A stretch of 64,000 nt of DNA from Labedella populi (GTDB lineage: Bacteria > Actinomycetota > Actinomycetes > Actinomycetales > Microbacteriaceae): NCBI RefSeq assembly GCF_004078655.1, contig NZ_RZNC01000001.1, positions 186,001-250,000 of the forward strand. The letters run 5' to 3'. A program made the position numbers and the translations under genes. A model generated the notes under the pieces. It was given only the letters and a program-made list of their open reading frames with translations. It did not search any database and was not told the origin of the DNA. Below are positions 19,176 to 27,630 of the stretch, in pieces. How positions within the stretch are numbered: the stretch's first letter is position 1; each line of letters opens with the position of its first letter.

Positions 19176-19209
19176 ACGGTCCTCGAGTCCCTGCGGACTC
19201 GGGGACCGT
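19176..19209 (+). terminator. Terminator hairpin after gyrA-DUF3566
   Basis: A 15-bp stem (ACGGTCCTCGAGTCC against its complement, with one G-T pair) closes a 4-nt loop. It is followed by a short T-containing run (TCCGTTG), 13 bp after the DUF3566 stop. Confidence 0.8.
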
Positions 19210-19226
19210 TCCGTTGAAGGCACCGA

Positions 19227-19256
19227 TTGGGATTAGCTCGCTATTTCGGGTAATCT
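19227..19256 (+). promoter_or_regulatory. Putative tRNA-Ile/tRNA-Ala promoter
   Basis: TTGGGA (19227-19232) and TAATCT (19251-19256) are separated by 18 bp, 18 bp before tRNA-Ile. Confidence 0.5.
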
Positions 19257-19274
19257 CTACTTCGGTCCACCCAC

Positions 19275-19348
19275 GGGGATATAGCTCAGGCGGTTAGAGC
19301 GCTTCGCTGATAACGAAGAGGTCCGAGGTTCAAGTCCTCGTATCCCCA
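19275..19348 (+). tRNA. tRNA-Ile (GAT)
   Basis: A 74-nt cloverleaf. The acceptor stem pairs GGGGATA with TATCCCC and the discriminator is A. The anticodon stem CTTCG/CGAAG encloses loop CTGATAA with anticodon GAT. The T-arm contains GGTTCAAGTCC. CCA is not encoded. Confidence 0.97.
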
Positions 19349-19408
19349 CTCCGCTCATCAAGATCAACACCTGATGGTTCGCTCGTCAGGACGTGTGACG
19401 GTGGGTGC

Positions 19409-19481
19409 GGGGCCTTAGCTCAGTTGGTAGAGCGCCTGCTTTGCAAGCAGGATGTCGGGAGTTCGATTCTCCCAGGCTCCA
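19409..19481 (+). tRNA. tRNA-Ala (TGC)
   Basis: A 73-nt cloverleaf. The acceptor stem GGGGCCT/AGGCTCC has one G-T pair. The anticodon stem CCTGC/GCAGG encloses loop TTTGCAA with anticodon TGC. The T-arm contains AGTTCGATTCT. It follows tRNA-Ile after 60 bp, the common gyrA-downstream pair in actinobacteria. Confidence 0.97.
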
Positions 19482-19609
19482 CATCGTTCGACGGGAACAT
19501 CCGCCGCTCCCTGACATCCGACCCGTTGGAGTTTCGCATCCGTCTCTCCTCCTCAAGGCGGTTGTCGCGGCCGGGCATCCGTGGTCGACTGTGACCGGAG
19601 GCTGATCCC

Positions 19610-19951
19610 ATGAGCGAAGCGACCGAACGTACAGCACCACCCCTGGGCAGCGTCGTGCGGCTCTGGCACGGCTGGGTCGAGACCGTGAACAAGGACGAGT
19701 ACATCGCCTACATGGACCGGTCGGGAATGGCCGGCTACCGCGAGACGCCCGGGAACCTCGGCGCGTACATCATGTCGCGCGACCACGAAGACGGCCGCTC
19801 CACGATCGTCACGGTCTCCTACTGGGAGTCCTTCGACGCGATCCGCTCGTTCGCGGGTGACGAGATCGACCGGGCCCGCTTCTACCCCGAGGACGACCAG
19901 TACCTCGTCGACCGCGAGTGGATTGTCACCCACTTCACCGTCGGCGCCTGA
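19610..19951 (+). CDS. Antibiotic-biosynthesis-monooxygenase-like (ABM) domain protein
   Basis: A 113-residue protein with the dimeric alpha/beta-barrel pattern of ABM-type domains: an initial strand (VVRLWHGWV), a helix rich in Tyr and Met, a GNLGAYIMSR strand, a VTVSYWESFDAIRSFAG segment and a late YPEDDQYL helix. Such proteins are small monooxygenases, heme-degrading enzymes or simply dimeric binding proteins. No residue identifies a substrate here. The ATG at 19610 follows GGAGGCTGA. It lies between the tRNA pair and the convergent glycerate kinase, 13 bp from the latter's stop. Confidence 0.75.
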   Translation: MSEATERTAPPLGSVVRLWHGWVETVNKDEYIAYMDRSGMAGYRETPGNLGAYIMSRDHEDGRSTIVTVSYWESFDAIRSFAGDEIDRARFYPEDDQYLVDREWIVTHFTVGA

Positions 19952-19964
19952 GGCGTCCGGTCGT

Positions 19965-21047
19965 TCAGCTCAGGTCGGGCTCCGAGGCCCGTCGCGCGAG
20001 GGCGGCGCCCGCCTCGATGAGGGCGTCGATCGTGTCGTTGAGGGCGCGGTCGCGGCCCACGAGGTCGACGAGGCTCACCGCGGCGGGGAACGCGGAGACA
20101 TCCGCGTCGATCGAACCGGCGACGAGCATGGTGCGACCGGGAGCGAGGGCGGCGACGTACGCGGGCGCCTTGCCGGCGGCCGTCTGACCGTCGAAACGTC
20201 CCTCACCCGTGATGATGACGTCCGCCGTGGCGACGATCGCCGGGATGCCGAGTTCGGCGCCGATCGACTCGGCGCCCGACCGGATCTCCGCGCCCCACTG
20301 CAGGAGCGCCCAGCCGGTCCCGCCCGCCGCCCCGGCGCCGGGCGTTGCGGGGTCGACCGTCCCGAGGGCCGCGAGACGCGAGAGGTTCCCGTTCATCACC
20401 GGGATGTCGTCGGGCTCGGCCCCCTTCTGCGGACCGAAGACGGCGGCGGCCCCGAATGGGCCGAGGAGCGGATTCGAGACGTCGCAGAGCACGACGACTC
20501 CGCCGGCGGGCACGGGTCGCATCGACGAGAGGTCGAGGGCGACGGCGTCCGCGAGTCCCGCGTTTCCGGGGCCGATCGCGTCGCCGTCGGCGTCGATGAT
20601 GCGGGCGCCGAGCACGGCGAGCATCCCGGCGCCTCCATCCGTCGAGGCGCTGCTCCCGACGCCGACGAGGAGCCGAGTGGCGCCGGCGTCGAGCGCCGAC
20701 GCGATCACCTCGCCGAGACCGTGGGTACTCGCGGTGAAGGGCTGATTCGTTCCCCACAGTTCGATGCCCGCCGCCGATGCGAGTTCGACGACCGCCGTCC
20801 CGTCGGGGAGTTCGAGCCACGCGCTCGTGGCCGGGCCCTCCGGTCCCTCGACCTCGACATCGTGGCGGATCCCGTCCGGCCTCGCGACGGCGAAGCCCTC
20901 GACGGTACCCTCGCCGCCGTCGGCAAGGGGTGCACTGACGATCTCATCGTCCGGCCGCTCGCGCCGCCAACCTTCCGCGACGGCGGAGGCCACGCTGTCG
21001 GCGCTCGCGGTGCCCTTGAAGGAGTCCGGGGCGACGACGACACGCAT
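19965..21047 (-). CDS. Glycerate kinase (GK-I/GlxK family)
   Basis: A 360-residue kinase phosphorylating glycerate, probably at position 2, feeding glyoxylate or serine breakdown into glycolysis. It begins MRVVVAPDSFKGTASA, and the ADGGEGTVEGF motif lies about 45 residues in. GVGSSASTDGGAGML and ITGEGRFDGQTAAGKAP are family signatures. Length matches the family (about 370-380). A longer in-frame start exists, but the ATG at 21047 gives the conserved N-terminus. It is divergent from the next gene with 88 bp between the starts. No other glyoxylate genes are nearby. Confidence 0.9.
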   Translation of the reverse strand: MRVVVAPDSFKGTASADSVASAVAEGWRRERPDDEIVSAPLADGGEGTVEGFAVARPDGIRHDVEVEGPEGPATSAWLELPDGTAVVELASAAGIELWGTNQPFTASTHGLGEVIASALDAGATRLLVGVGSSASTDGGAGMLAVLGARIIDADGDAIGPGNAGLADAVALDLSSMRPVPAGGVVVLCDVSNPLLGPFGAAAVFGPQKGAEPDDIPVMNGNLSRLAALGTVDPATPGAGAAGGTGWALLQWGAEIRSGAESIGAELGIPAIVATADVIITGEGRFDGQTAAGKAPAYVAALAPGRTMLVAGSIDADVSAFPAAVSLVDLVGRDRALNDTIDALIEAGAALARRASEPDLS

Positions 21048-21135
21048 GCACCCATCATGCCCGGTGGGCGCGGATGACATAAGCCCAGCGGCACGTCGAC
21101 CCCTGCCCGAGAGCGCCCGAGTCTCGGAGAATCGC

Positions 21136-21600
21136 ATGATGGCTACTTCTGCACACGATGGTCCTGATGCCGCACACGTCCGACCGGAGGGCGTCGACGA
21201 CGCCACCGTCGCCGCTCTCGGGAAGCTCTCCGAGGCCCTCGAGGTCGTCGAGCACGCCCGTGGGTTGCTCTACGGCTTCCACCGGCTGACGGGTACGGCG
21301 GATCTGGCGCTCGGAGAGGCGGTCGGCTTCCTCCGCGAGGCGGGTCACGACGAGCTCGCGGACACCGTCGAGCGCGACCTCGTCGGTCGCAACGTCATCG
21401 AGGGACGCTGGACCTTCCAGATCGTCGAGGATTACGACGACGGCTACTACGCGACGTTCCGCGACCTTGAGCGCGAGGCCCGCGAGCGGCTCGCGAACGG
21501 CAAACGCCACCTGTTCGAGGCCGAGATGAAGGAGGACCGTCGCACCCACGGACTCCGTCACCACGAAGCGCTGCCGGTCGACGCCGACGAGGTCGACTAG
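21136..21600 (+). CDS. Conserved hypothetical protein, helical, acidic
   Basis: A 154-residue soluble protein of unknown function. It is mostly helical, with a heptad-like stretch LSEALEVVEHARGLLYGFHRLTG. A FLREAGHDELADTVERDL segment and an aromatic patch WTFQIVEDYDDGYYATF follow. The end is charged. I recall this architecture as a conserved actinobacterial hypothetical but cannot name a domain. The start at 21136 (two adjacent ATGs) is supported by GGAG seven bases upstream. No signal peptide or membrane segment. It is divergent from the glycerate kinase and followed by 298 bp with no gene I could support. Confidence 0.65.
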   Translation: MMATSAHDGPDAAHVRPEGVDDATVAALGKLSEALEVVEHARGLLYGFHRLTGTADLALGEAVGFLREAGHDELADTVERDLVGRNVIEGRWTFQIVEDYDDGYYATFRDLEREARERLANGKRHLFEAEMKEDRRTHGLRHHEALPVDADEVD

Positions 21601-21898
21601 CCGGGTCCGTCTCTCACCTCTCCGCCGCACCAGCCGATCGTCGCAGTCGGGCTCGTCTCCGGCCACGTGGACCACGGCCGATCGACGGCCAACCAAGACG
21701 ATCCGCGGTTTCGAGTCAAGCCTTTTGTTGATCTCCCGCCCTTTGGCAACGTGGCCCGCGATCGACGGCCGCGGGGAGGGGTGGGATGACGAACACTATG
21801 GCGACGGATGAATGATGCGATCGGTACGGACGGGTTTCCCGTATGGCTGACGCTGATCTCCTGGACAGCCGTCGCGGTCGCGACTCGAGGGGAGTCCG

Positions 21899-22915
21899 AT
21901 GATGGAGCAGTGGCCGCTATGGCCCAGTGTGATCGCTCTGGCGGTGTCGGTCGGCATCATCGTCATCGCGGGAACGCCCCTTGCTCGCGCCGCCGACGAG
22001 TTGGCAGACCGCACCGGCATGGGGGAGGCCGTGGCGGGTGCCGTGTTCCTCGGCGCGATGACCTCGCTACCGGGAATCATCACGACGGCGACGGGAGCAC
22101 TCGAGGGAGACGCCGGCTTCGCGCTCGCGAATCCCGTCGGAGGCATCGCCCTGCAATCGGTGTGGCTTGCCATCGCGGATCTGTTGTACCGCCGCGCGAA
22201 CCTCGAACACGCCGCCGCGTCCCTCGAGAACCTGCTGCAATCGGTCATCCTGATCGCGCTGCTCGGATTGCCGGTCATCGCCTTCGCGACCCCGCAATTG
22301 ACCGTCGGCTGGATCCATCCGGTGACGGTCTGCATACCGATCCTCTACTTCTTCGGGTTGCGCCTGCTGCGCCGGATGCACTCCACGCCGATGTGGAAAC
22401 CGACGCGCACTCGCGAGACCCGCAGTGACGAGTCGCAGGTAGAGTACTCCGGCTCGATCGCGAAGGTCTGGCTCACCGTCGGCCTTCTCGGCGCCCTCGT
22501 GGCGGTGACCGGATGGGTGATCGCCCGAGCGGGCCTGGGTGTCATCGCCGCGACCGGGTGGTCGAGCAGCATCACCGGGTTCACCGTGACGACCCTCATC
22601 ACCTCGCTTCCCGAGCTCATCGTGTTGATCGCCGCCGTGCGCTCCGGCGCCCTCACCCTCGGGGTCGCGAACATCATCGGCGGCAACGTCTTCGACGTCC
22701 TCACCCTCACGGTCGCCGACAGCTTCTACCTCGACGGCACGATCTATACAGCCGCTGGCGACGAAAGCCTCGTGCTTCTCGGCGGCACCCTCATGATCAC
22801 GGCGGCTCTCGCGGCCGGTCTCCTCGTCCGGGACCGAAAAGGCATCGGGTTCGAGGGCGTGAGCATCGCGGTCCTCTATCTGGGGACCATCGGCCTGGCG
22901 ATCGTCTCGCTGTGA
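21899..22915 (+). CDS. CaCA-superfamily cation antiporter-like membrane protein
   Basis: A 338-residue protein with about ten hydrophobic segments and the two inverted alpha-repeats of sodium/calcium exchangers. Repeat 2 keeps the acidic motif (TSLPEL, E239) and the NIIGGNVFD partner motif. In repeat 1 the corresponding TSLPG has glycine at position 59 instead of glutamate, and ANPVGG replaces the usual GNIVGSN. A cytoplasmic linker (about 160-185) separates the halves. Canonical members exchange Ca2+ for Na+ or H+; the altered first repeat makes substrate and mechanism uncertain. It converges on the MFS gene with 10 bp between them. Confidence 0.85.
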   Translation: MMEQWPLWPSVIALAVSVGIIVIAGTPLARAADELADRTGMGEAVAGAVFLGAMTSLPGIITTATGALEGDAGFALANPVGGIALQSVWLAIADLLYRRANLEHAAASLENLLQSVILIALLGLPVIAFATPQLTVGWIHPVTVCIPILYFFGLRLLRRMHSTPMWKPTRTRETRSDESQVEYSGSIAKVWLTVGLLGALVAVTGWVIARAGLGVIAATGWSSSITGFTVTTLITSLPELIVLIAAVRSGALTLGVANIIGGNVFDVLTLTVADSFYLDGTIYTAAGDESLVLLGGTLMITAALAAGLLVRDRKGIGFEGVSIAVLYLGTIGLAIVSL

Positions 22916-22925
22916 GCGACACGCG

Positions 22926-24143
22926 TCAGGCGACGGGGCACGCCGGAGTCGTCTCGGCAAGAGTGACGGTACCGGACTTCCTCCGGCTGAGCACGAGCTC
23001 GGGGATCAGCGTCATGAGCGCGAGGAGCGACATGGCCGCACCGAGAAGGAGCGGTGAGAGAACGCCGAACGCATCGGCCGCGACGCCGCCGAGCGCGGTG
23101 CCGAGGAGGATGCCACCCGTCACGATGGTCGGGAGCATGGACGTGACAGCCGGCCCCGAGCCACCGCGCTCCACCACACGAGCGGTGTGAGCCGGGTTCA
23201 GCGACACCCCGGTCAGACCGACGACGACGAGCGCGAGCAGCACGACGGCGAGCGAGGTCGGTGCGAGCCAGAAGGCCAGGAGCCCGGCGGTGAGTACGAC
23301 GAGTCCGATCGCGACGACGAGTGTCGGTCCGCGCGGCGTGAGCCGGCCCACGACGGTGTTGCCGACGACGGAGGCGAGCCCGTAGAGGGCGAGCAGCCAG
23401 GGCACGATCGTGGGATCGACACCGGTCACCTGCTCGAGGATCGTGCTGAAGAACCCGAACCCGGCGAGCGTCGCCCCGATCGCGAGACCGGCTGTGCCGA
23501 AGAGGACCCAGAGGCGGGCGTCGCGCAGCGGCCGCAGCGTCTCGCGGAACGGCAGCGGCGCGACACCGCTGAGCTTCGGCATGGCCGCGACGATCGCGAC
23601 GGCGGCGATAAGCACGAGGAGAGTGTCGAGGTGGAACGCCCAGCGCCACTCGAGCAGTCGGCCGGCGAGCGTCGCGAGCGGGAGTCCGAGCGTCGTTCCC
23701 ACAGTCACACCGGTGAAGATCGCCGCGGTGGCACGCGACTGCAGTCGATCAGCCACGATCCGCACGGAGACGGAGAGCGCCGTTGCGAAGAACGCCGACA
23801 TGGCCGCACCCGACACGAAGCGGAGCGCGAGCATGACGGGCCACGGCGAGAGCGTCCCGATGGTCTGAGCGATCGCGAAGACGACCATGAGTCCGGCGAG
23901 GATCCAGCGCGGACCGAAACGGGACAGGGGCATCCCGATGAGCCAGGCACCGACGACCTGACCGGCCGCGAATCCCGAGATGAGGAAGGCCGCTTGCCCG
24001 ATCGGGACCCCGACGTCCGGCGCGATCGCCGGGAGCAGACCCGCCGCCATGAACTCGCTCGTCACCATCGCGAAGATGCCGCCGGCGATGAGCCAGATCG
24101 TGAGCGGCATGCGGTCGGCGCGCGTGGCGCTGGTCGTCGTCAT
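22926..24143 (-). CDS. MFS transporter, drug/arabinose-efflux (AraJ/YdhP-like)
   Basis: A 405-residue permease with about twelve transmembrane segments in two halves. The start (MPLTIWLIAGGIFAMVTSEF) and the G-W-IGMPLSRFGPRW loop between TM2 and TM3 match the DHA1 subfamily of proton-coupled exporters of sugars or drugs. A VGTTLGLPLATLAG segment in TM5 is typical of antiporters. The regulator is not adjacent. It is convergent with the antiporter, and its start faces away from the downstream ku gene end (56 bp). Confidence 0.87.
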   Translation of the reverse strand: MTTTSATRADRMPLTIWLIAGGIFAMVTSEFMAAGLLPAIAPDVGVPIGQAAFLISGFAAGQVVGAWLIGMPLSRFGPRWILAGLMVVFAIAQTIGTLSPWPVMLALRFVSGAAMSAFFATALSVSVRIVADRLQSRATAAIFTGVTVGTTLGLPLATLAGRLLEWRWAFHLDTLLVLIAAVAIVAAMPKLSGVAPLPFRETLRPLRDARLWVLFGTAGLAIGATLAGFGFFSTILEQVTGVDPTIVPWLLALYGLASVVGNTVVGRLTPRGPTLVVAIGLVVLTAGLLAFWLAPTSLAVVLLALVVVGLTGVSLNPAHTARVVERGGSGPAVTSMLPTIVTGGILLGTALGGVAADAFGVLSPLLLGAAMSLLALMTLIPELVLSRRKSGTVTLAETTPACPVA

Positions 24144-24199
24144 GAGGGGCGCAACCAGGACGGACGCTCGCGCATTCCGTCCAGCCGTCCGCCCGGCTG

Positions 24200-25006
24200 C
24201 TAGGCGCCCTTCTTGCTCTTCTTCCGCGTGGACTCGACGCTGCGTTTGAGGGCCTCCATCAGGTCGATGACCTCGCCGTCACCATCGTCGTCCTCGGTCT
24301 TGCCGAAGGTCGCGTCGGTGTCGACGGTGTCGCCCTGCTCGATCTTCGCCTGGATGAGCGTGCGCAGTTGCTGCTGGTACTCATCGGTGAACTTCGACGG
24401 ATCGAAGTCGGACTCGAATGACGCCACGAGTTGGCCGGCCATCTCGAGCTCGCGCTTCTGGATGCGGACGTCGGCGTCGAGCGAGGGGAACGCGGCCTCC
24501 CGGACCTCGTCGTCCCACAGCAGCGTCTGCAGGACGAGCACGTCGTCCCGCACCCGCAGCGCGGCGAGACGCGTCTTGCTCCGGAGGGCGAACTGCACGA
24601 TCGCGGTGCGGTCCGTGTCCTCGAGGGTGCGGCGGAGGAGGACGTACGACTTCGTCGACTTCGAGTCCGGTTCCAGGTAGTAGCTCCGATCGAACATGAG
24701 GGGATCGATCTGATCCGTCGGGACGAACTCGACGACGTCGATCTCCTTGCTGCGCTCCTCCGGGAGACTCGAGATGTCCTCCTTCGTGAGGATCACAGTG
24801 TGCTCGCCGTCGTCGTACGCCTTGTCGATGTGCTCGTACGCGACCTTCTCGCCGCAGATCTCGCAGTGCCGCTCGTAGCGGATCCGGCCGCCGTCCGCGT
24901 CGTGCACCTGGTGCAGGGAGACGTCGTGGTCCTCCGTCGCCGAGTACAGCTTCACGGGCACGTTCACGAGGCCGAACGTGATCGAGCCCTTCCAGATGGA
25001 CCTCAT
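24200..25006 (-). CDS. ku: Non-homologous end-joining protein Ku
   Basis: A 268-residue homodimeric Ku ring protein that binds DNA double-strand ends and recruits LigD. It begins MRSIWKGSITFGLVNVPVKL, the typical bacterial Ku start, and contains the CEICGE pair. The beta-barrel region has RSYYLEPD and the C-terminal arm EMAGQLVASFESDFDPSKF. A lysine-rich tail (TRKKSKKGA), used by bacterial Ku for DNA binding and LigD interaction, closes the protein. A longer in-frame extension upstream is unlike Ku. It is divergent from ligD with 76 bp between the start codons. Confidence 0.95.
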   Translation of the reverse strand: MRSIWKGSITFGLVNVPVKLYSATEDHDVSLHQVHDADGGRIRYERHCEICGEKVAYEHIDKAYDDGEHTVILTKEDISSLPEERSKEIDVVEFVPTDQIDPLMFDRSYYLEPDSKSTKSYVLLRRTLEDTDRTAIVQFALRSKTRLAALRVRDDVLVLQTLLWDDEVREAAFPSLDADVRIQKRELEMAGQLVASFESDFDPSKFTDEYQQQLRTLIQAKIEQGDTVDTDATFGKTEDDDGDGEVIDLMEALKRSVESTRKKSKKGA

Positions 25007-25082
25007 GGAAACAGTAAACACCGGTCGGGACCGAAATACCGAGGGGTTGACGGTATCAGCGGCCGAAAGCCTATGGTGAGGC

Positions 25083-27617
25083 ATGGCGGTGCAGAGATCG
25101 ACGGGGTCGGCAGGGACGCAACTCGTCGAGATCCAGGGGCGCCGGGTGCGGCTCACGAACCTCGACAAGGTGCTCTACCCCGAGACGGGGACGACCAAGG
25201 CCGACGTGATCGGGTACTACTCCGCGATCGCGCCGTACCTCCTGCCGTACACCCAGAACCGGCCCGCGACGCGGAAGCGCTGGGTGCACGGTGTCGGCAC
25301 CGACGACGACCCGGGTGACGTGTTCTTCCAGAAGAACCTCGACGCCTCGACGCCCGACTGGATCGCGCGCGTCGACATCGAGCACAGCGACCACCACAAC
25401 ACCTATCCGCTCGTGAACGGCGTGCCGACGCTCGTGTGGCTCGCGCAGATGGCGAGCCTCGAGATCCATGTGCCGCAGTGGCGGGTCGATGGCAGTGGCG
25501 CCCGACGGAACCCGGATCGACTCGTGCTCGATCTCGATCCGGGCCCCGGGACCGGGCTGCCCGAGTGCGTCGAGATCGCACGGGGCGCCCGCGTCATCCT
25601 CGAGGGGATGGGGCTCACACCCATGCCGGTGACGAGCGGAAGCAAGGGCATCCACCTGTACGCGAAGCTCGACGGGACGCAGTCGTCGGACCGGGTGTCG
25701 GACGTCGCCCATGAGCTCGCGCGCGTGCTCGAGAGCGACATGCCGGATCTCGTCGTGAGCGACATGAAGAAATCGAAGCGCGCGGGGAAGGTGCTCGTCG
25801 ACTGGAGTCAGAACAGCGGAGCGAAGACGACGATCGCGCCCTACTCTTTGCGCGGGCGGTCGCACCCGACGGTTGCCGTCCCACGCTCGTGGGACGAGCT
25901 CGACGATCCGGGGCTCGATCATCTCGACTACAGGGCCGTCCTGGCACGGATGGAGGAGAGGGACGACCCGCTCGCCGTCATCCTCGACGGCGACACTGAG
26001 ACAGGTGATGAGCCCGATCGGCTCACGATCTACCGGTCGAAGCGTGACGCGACGAAGACGCCCGAGCCGGTGCCCGCGGCGTCGCCGGCCCAGGGCAACG
26101 ACGACACGTTCGTCATCCAGGACCACTACGCGCGTCGCCGTCACCACGACTTCCGCCTCGAACGGAACGGTGTGCTCGTCTCGTGGGCGGTCCCGAAGGG
26201 TACGCCGGCGCGGGGCGAGAAGAACCGCCTCGCGGTGCAGACGGAGGACCACCCCCTCGACTACGCGACCTTCGAGGGCAGTATCCCGAAGGGCGAGTAC
26301 GGCGCCGGCACCGTCACCATCTGGGACAGCGGCACCTACGAGACCGAGAAGTGGCGCGAGAACGAGATCATCGTCACCCTGACGGGCCGCTCCGGCGGCG
26401 GACTACGAGAGAAGGCGAAGTTCGCACTCATCCACACCGGTCGAGGCGACGACGCGAAGAACTGGCTCATGCACCGCATGGAACTCGAGGGCACCGACAC
26501 CGTGGTCGACGGCGAGGCACGTGACGCCGCACGAGAGGCCACGCCCGCGAAGCGAACCTCGAGCGGTAGTCGGCGCAGCGGTGACCCGGAGCCGACGCCG
26601 CCGGCCCGCCGGACGGTCGGAGGGTCGTCGCGTTCTTCCGCGCGACTGCCGGAACCGATGCTCGCGACCCGCGGAACGACTTCGGACGTGAGCGACGGCG
26701 CGTGGGCCTTCGAGATGAAGTGGGACGGCATCCGGTGCCTCGTGCGCATCGAGGACGGGGAGGTGCGCCTGGGATCCCGCAACGGCATCGACCTCACCGC
26801 CACCTTCCCGGACGTCGCGGCGGCACTCGCCGAGGCGTTCCCAGACGACGCCGTGCTCGACGGCGAGATCGTGGCTCTGCACAAGGGCCGCCCGGATTTC
26901 GGTCGGCTACAGAACCGCCTCGGGCTCACGAAGGAGGCCGACGTGGCGCGCGCGGTCGCGCAGATCGAGGCCGACATCATGGTGTTCGACGTCCTCGAGA
27001 GCGAGGGGCGTGATCTCTCGCGGGAGCCGTATCTCGAGCGCCGTGCCCTGCTCGAGGAACTCGCCACGACCCCCGTGGGGACGACGTCGGATCGGTCCCG
27101 CGTGCAGGTGCCGCCGGCGTTCGAGGGCGACGTCGACTCGGCGGTGTCGACGTCGAAGCAACTCGGTCTCGAGGGTGTCGTCGCGAAGCGCACCGATTCG
27201 CCGTACCGGCCCGGAAGACGCTCACGCGATTGGATCAAGCTCCCCCACGAGCGCACGCAGGAGGTCGTCATCATCGGGTGGCGTCCGGGCAACAACTCGC
27301 TCGCCGACTCGGTCGGCTCGCTCCTCGTCGCGGTGCCGGGTGACGGCGGCGATCTCGAATACGCAGGCCGCGTCGGAACGGGCTTCACGGAGAGCCATCG
27401 TCGGCGCATCCGATCGCTGCTCGACGCACGCGCGCGGAAGACCGCGCCGGTCGAGGTGCCGAAGCCGGACGCGAACGACGCGAACTGGGTGCGAGCGGAC
27501 CTCGTCGGGGAGGTGACGTTCAGCGAATGGACGCAGACCGGTCGACTTCGACACCCCGTCTGGCGCGGTCTGCGTACGGACAAGTCTCCCTCGGACGTCG
27601 CTCGCGACGCCGGATGA
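25083..27617 (+). CDS. ligD: Multifunctional NHEJ DNA ligase LigD
   Basis: An 844-residue end-joining enzyme with three domains in the order found in mycobacteria. The primase-like polymerase spans about residues 1-300, with catalytic D150/D152 in DLDPG, SGSKGIHLY at 185-193 and VDWSQN at 239-244. The 3'-phosphoesterase lies at about 340-470, with HDFRLE at 355-360. A low-complexity Ser/Arg/Pro linker spans about 478-522. The ATP-dependent ligase lies at about 523-844, with the adenylation lysine K546 in KWDG. It should fill, trim and seal broken ends held by Ku. A TTGACG box at 25047-25052 lies in the shared promoter gap. Confidence 0.95.
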   Translation: MAVQRSTGSAGTQLVEIQGRRVRLTNLDKVLYPETGTTKADVIGYYSAIAPYLLPYTQNRPATRKRWVHGVGTDDDPGDVFFQKNLDASTPDWIARVDIEHSDHHNTYPLVNGVPTLVWLAQMASLEIHVPQWRVDGSGARRNPDRLVLDLDPGPGTGLPECVEIARGARVILEGMGLTPMPVTSGSKGIHLYAKLDGTQSSDRVSDVAHELARVLESDMPDLVVSDMKKSKRAGKVLVDWSQNSGAKTTIAPYSLRGRSHPTVAVPRSWDELDDPGLDHLDYRAVLARMEERDDPLAVILDGDTETGDEPDRLTIYRSKRDATKTPEPVPAASPAQGNDDTFVIQDHYARRRHHDFRLERNGVLVSWAVPKGTPARGEKNRLAVQTEDHPLDYATFEGSIPKGEYGAGTVTIWDSGTYETEKWRENEIIVTLTGRSGGGLREKAKFALIHTGRGDDAKNWLMHRMELEGTDTVVDGEARDAAREATPAKRTSSGSRRSGDPEPTPPARRTVGGSSRSSARLPEPMLATRGTTSDVSDGAWAFEMKWDGIRCLVRIEDGEVRLGSRNGIDLTATFPDVAAALAEAFPDDAVLDGEIVALHKGRPDFGRLQNRLGLTKEADVARAVAQIEADIMVFDVLESEGRDLSREPYLERRALLEELATTPVGTTSDRSRVQVPPAFEGDVDSAVSTSKQLGLEGVVAKRTDSPYRPGRRSRDWIKLPHERTQEVVIIGWRPGNNSLADSVGSLLVAVPGDGGDLEYAGRVGTGFTESHRRRIRSLLDARARKTAPVEVPKPDANDANWVRADLVGEVTFSEWTQTGRLRHPVWRGLRTDKSPSDVARDAG

Positions 27618-27630
27618 CCCGGGCTACCGT

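Noticed and set aside
19275-19481. tRNA genes as integration sites for a mobile element
   Set aside because: No integrase, no direct repeat of the tRNA 3' ends and no foreign-looking genes next to tRNA-Ile, tRNA-Ala or tRNA-Leu.
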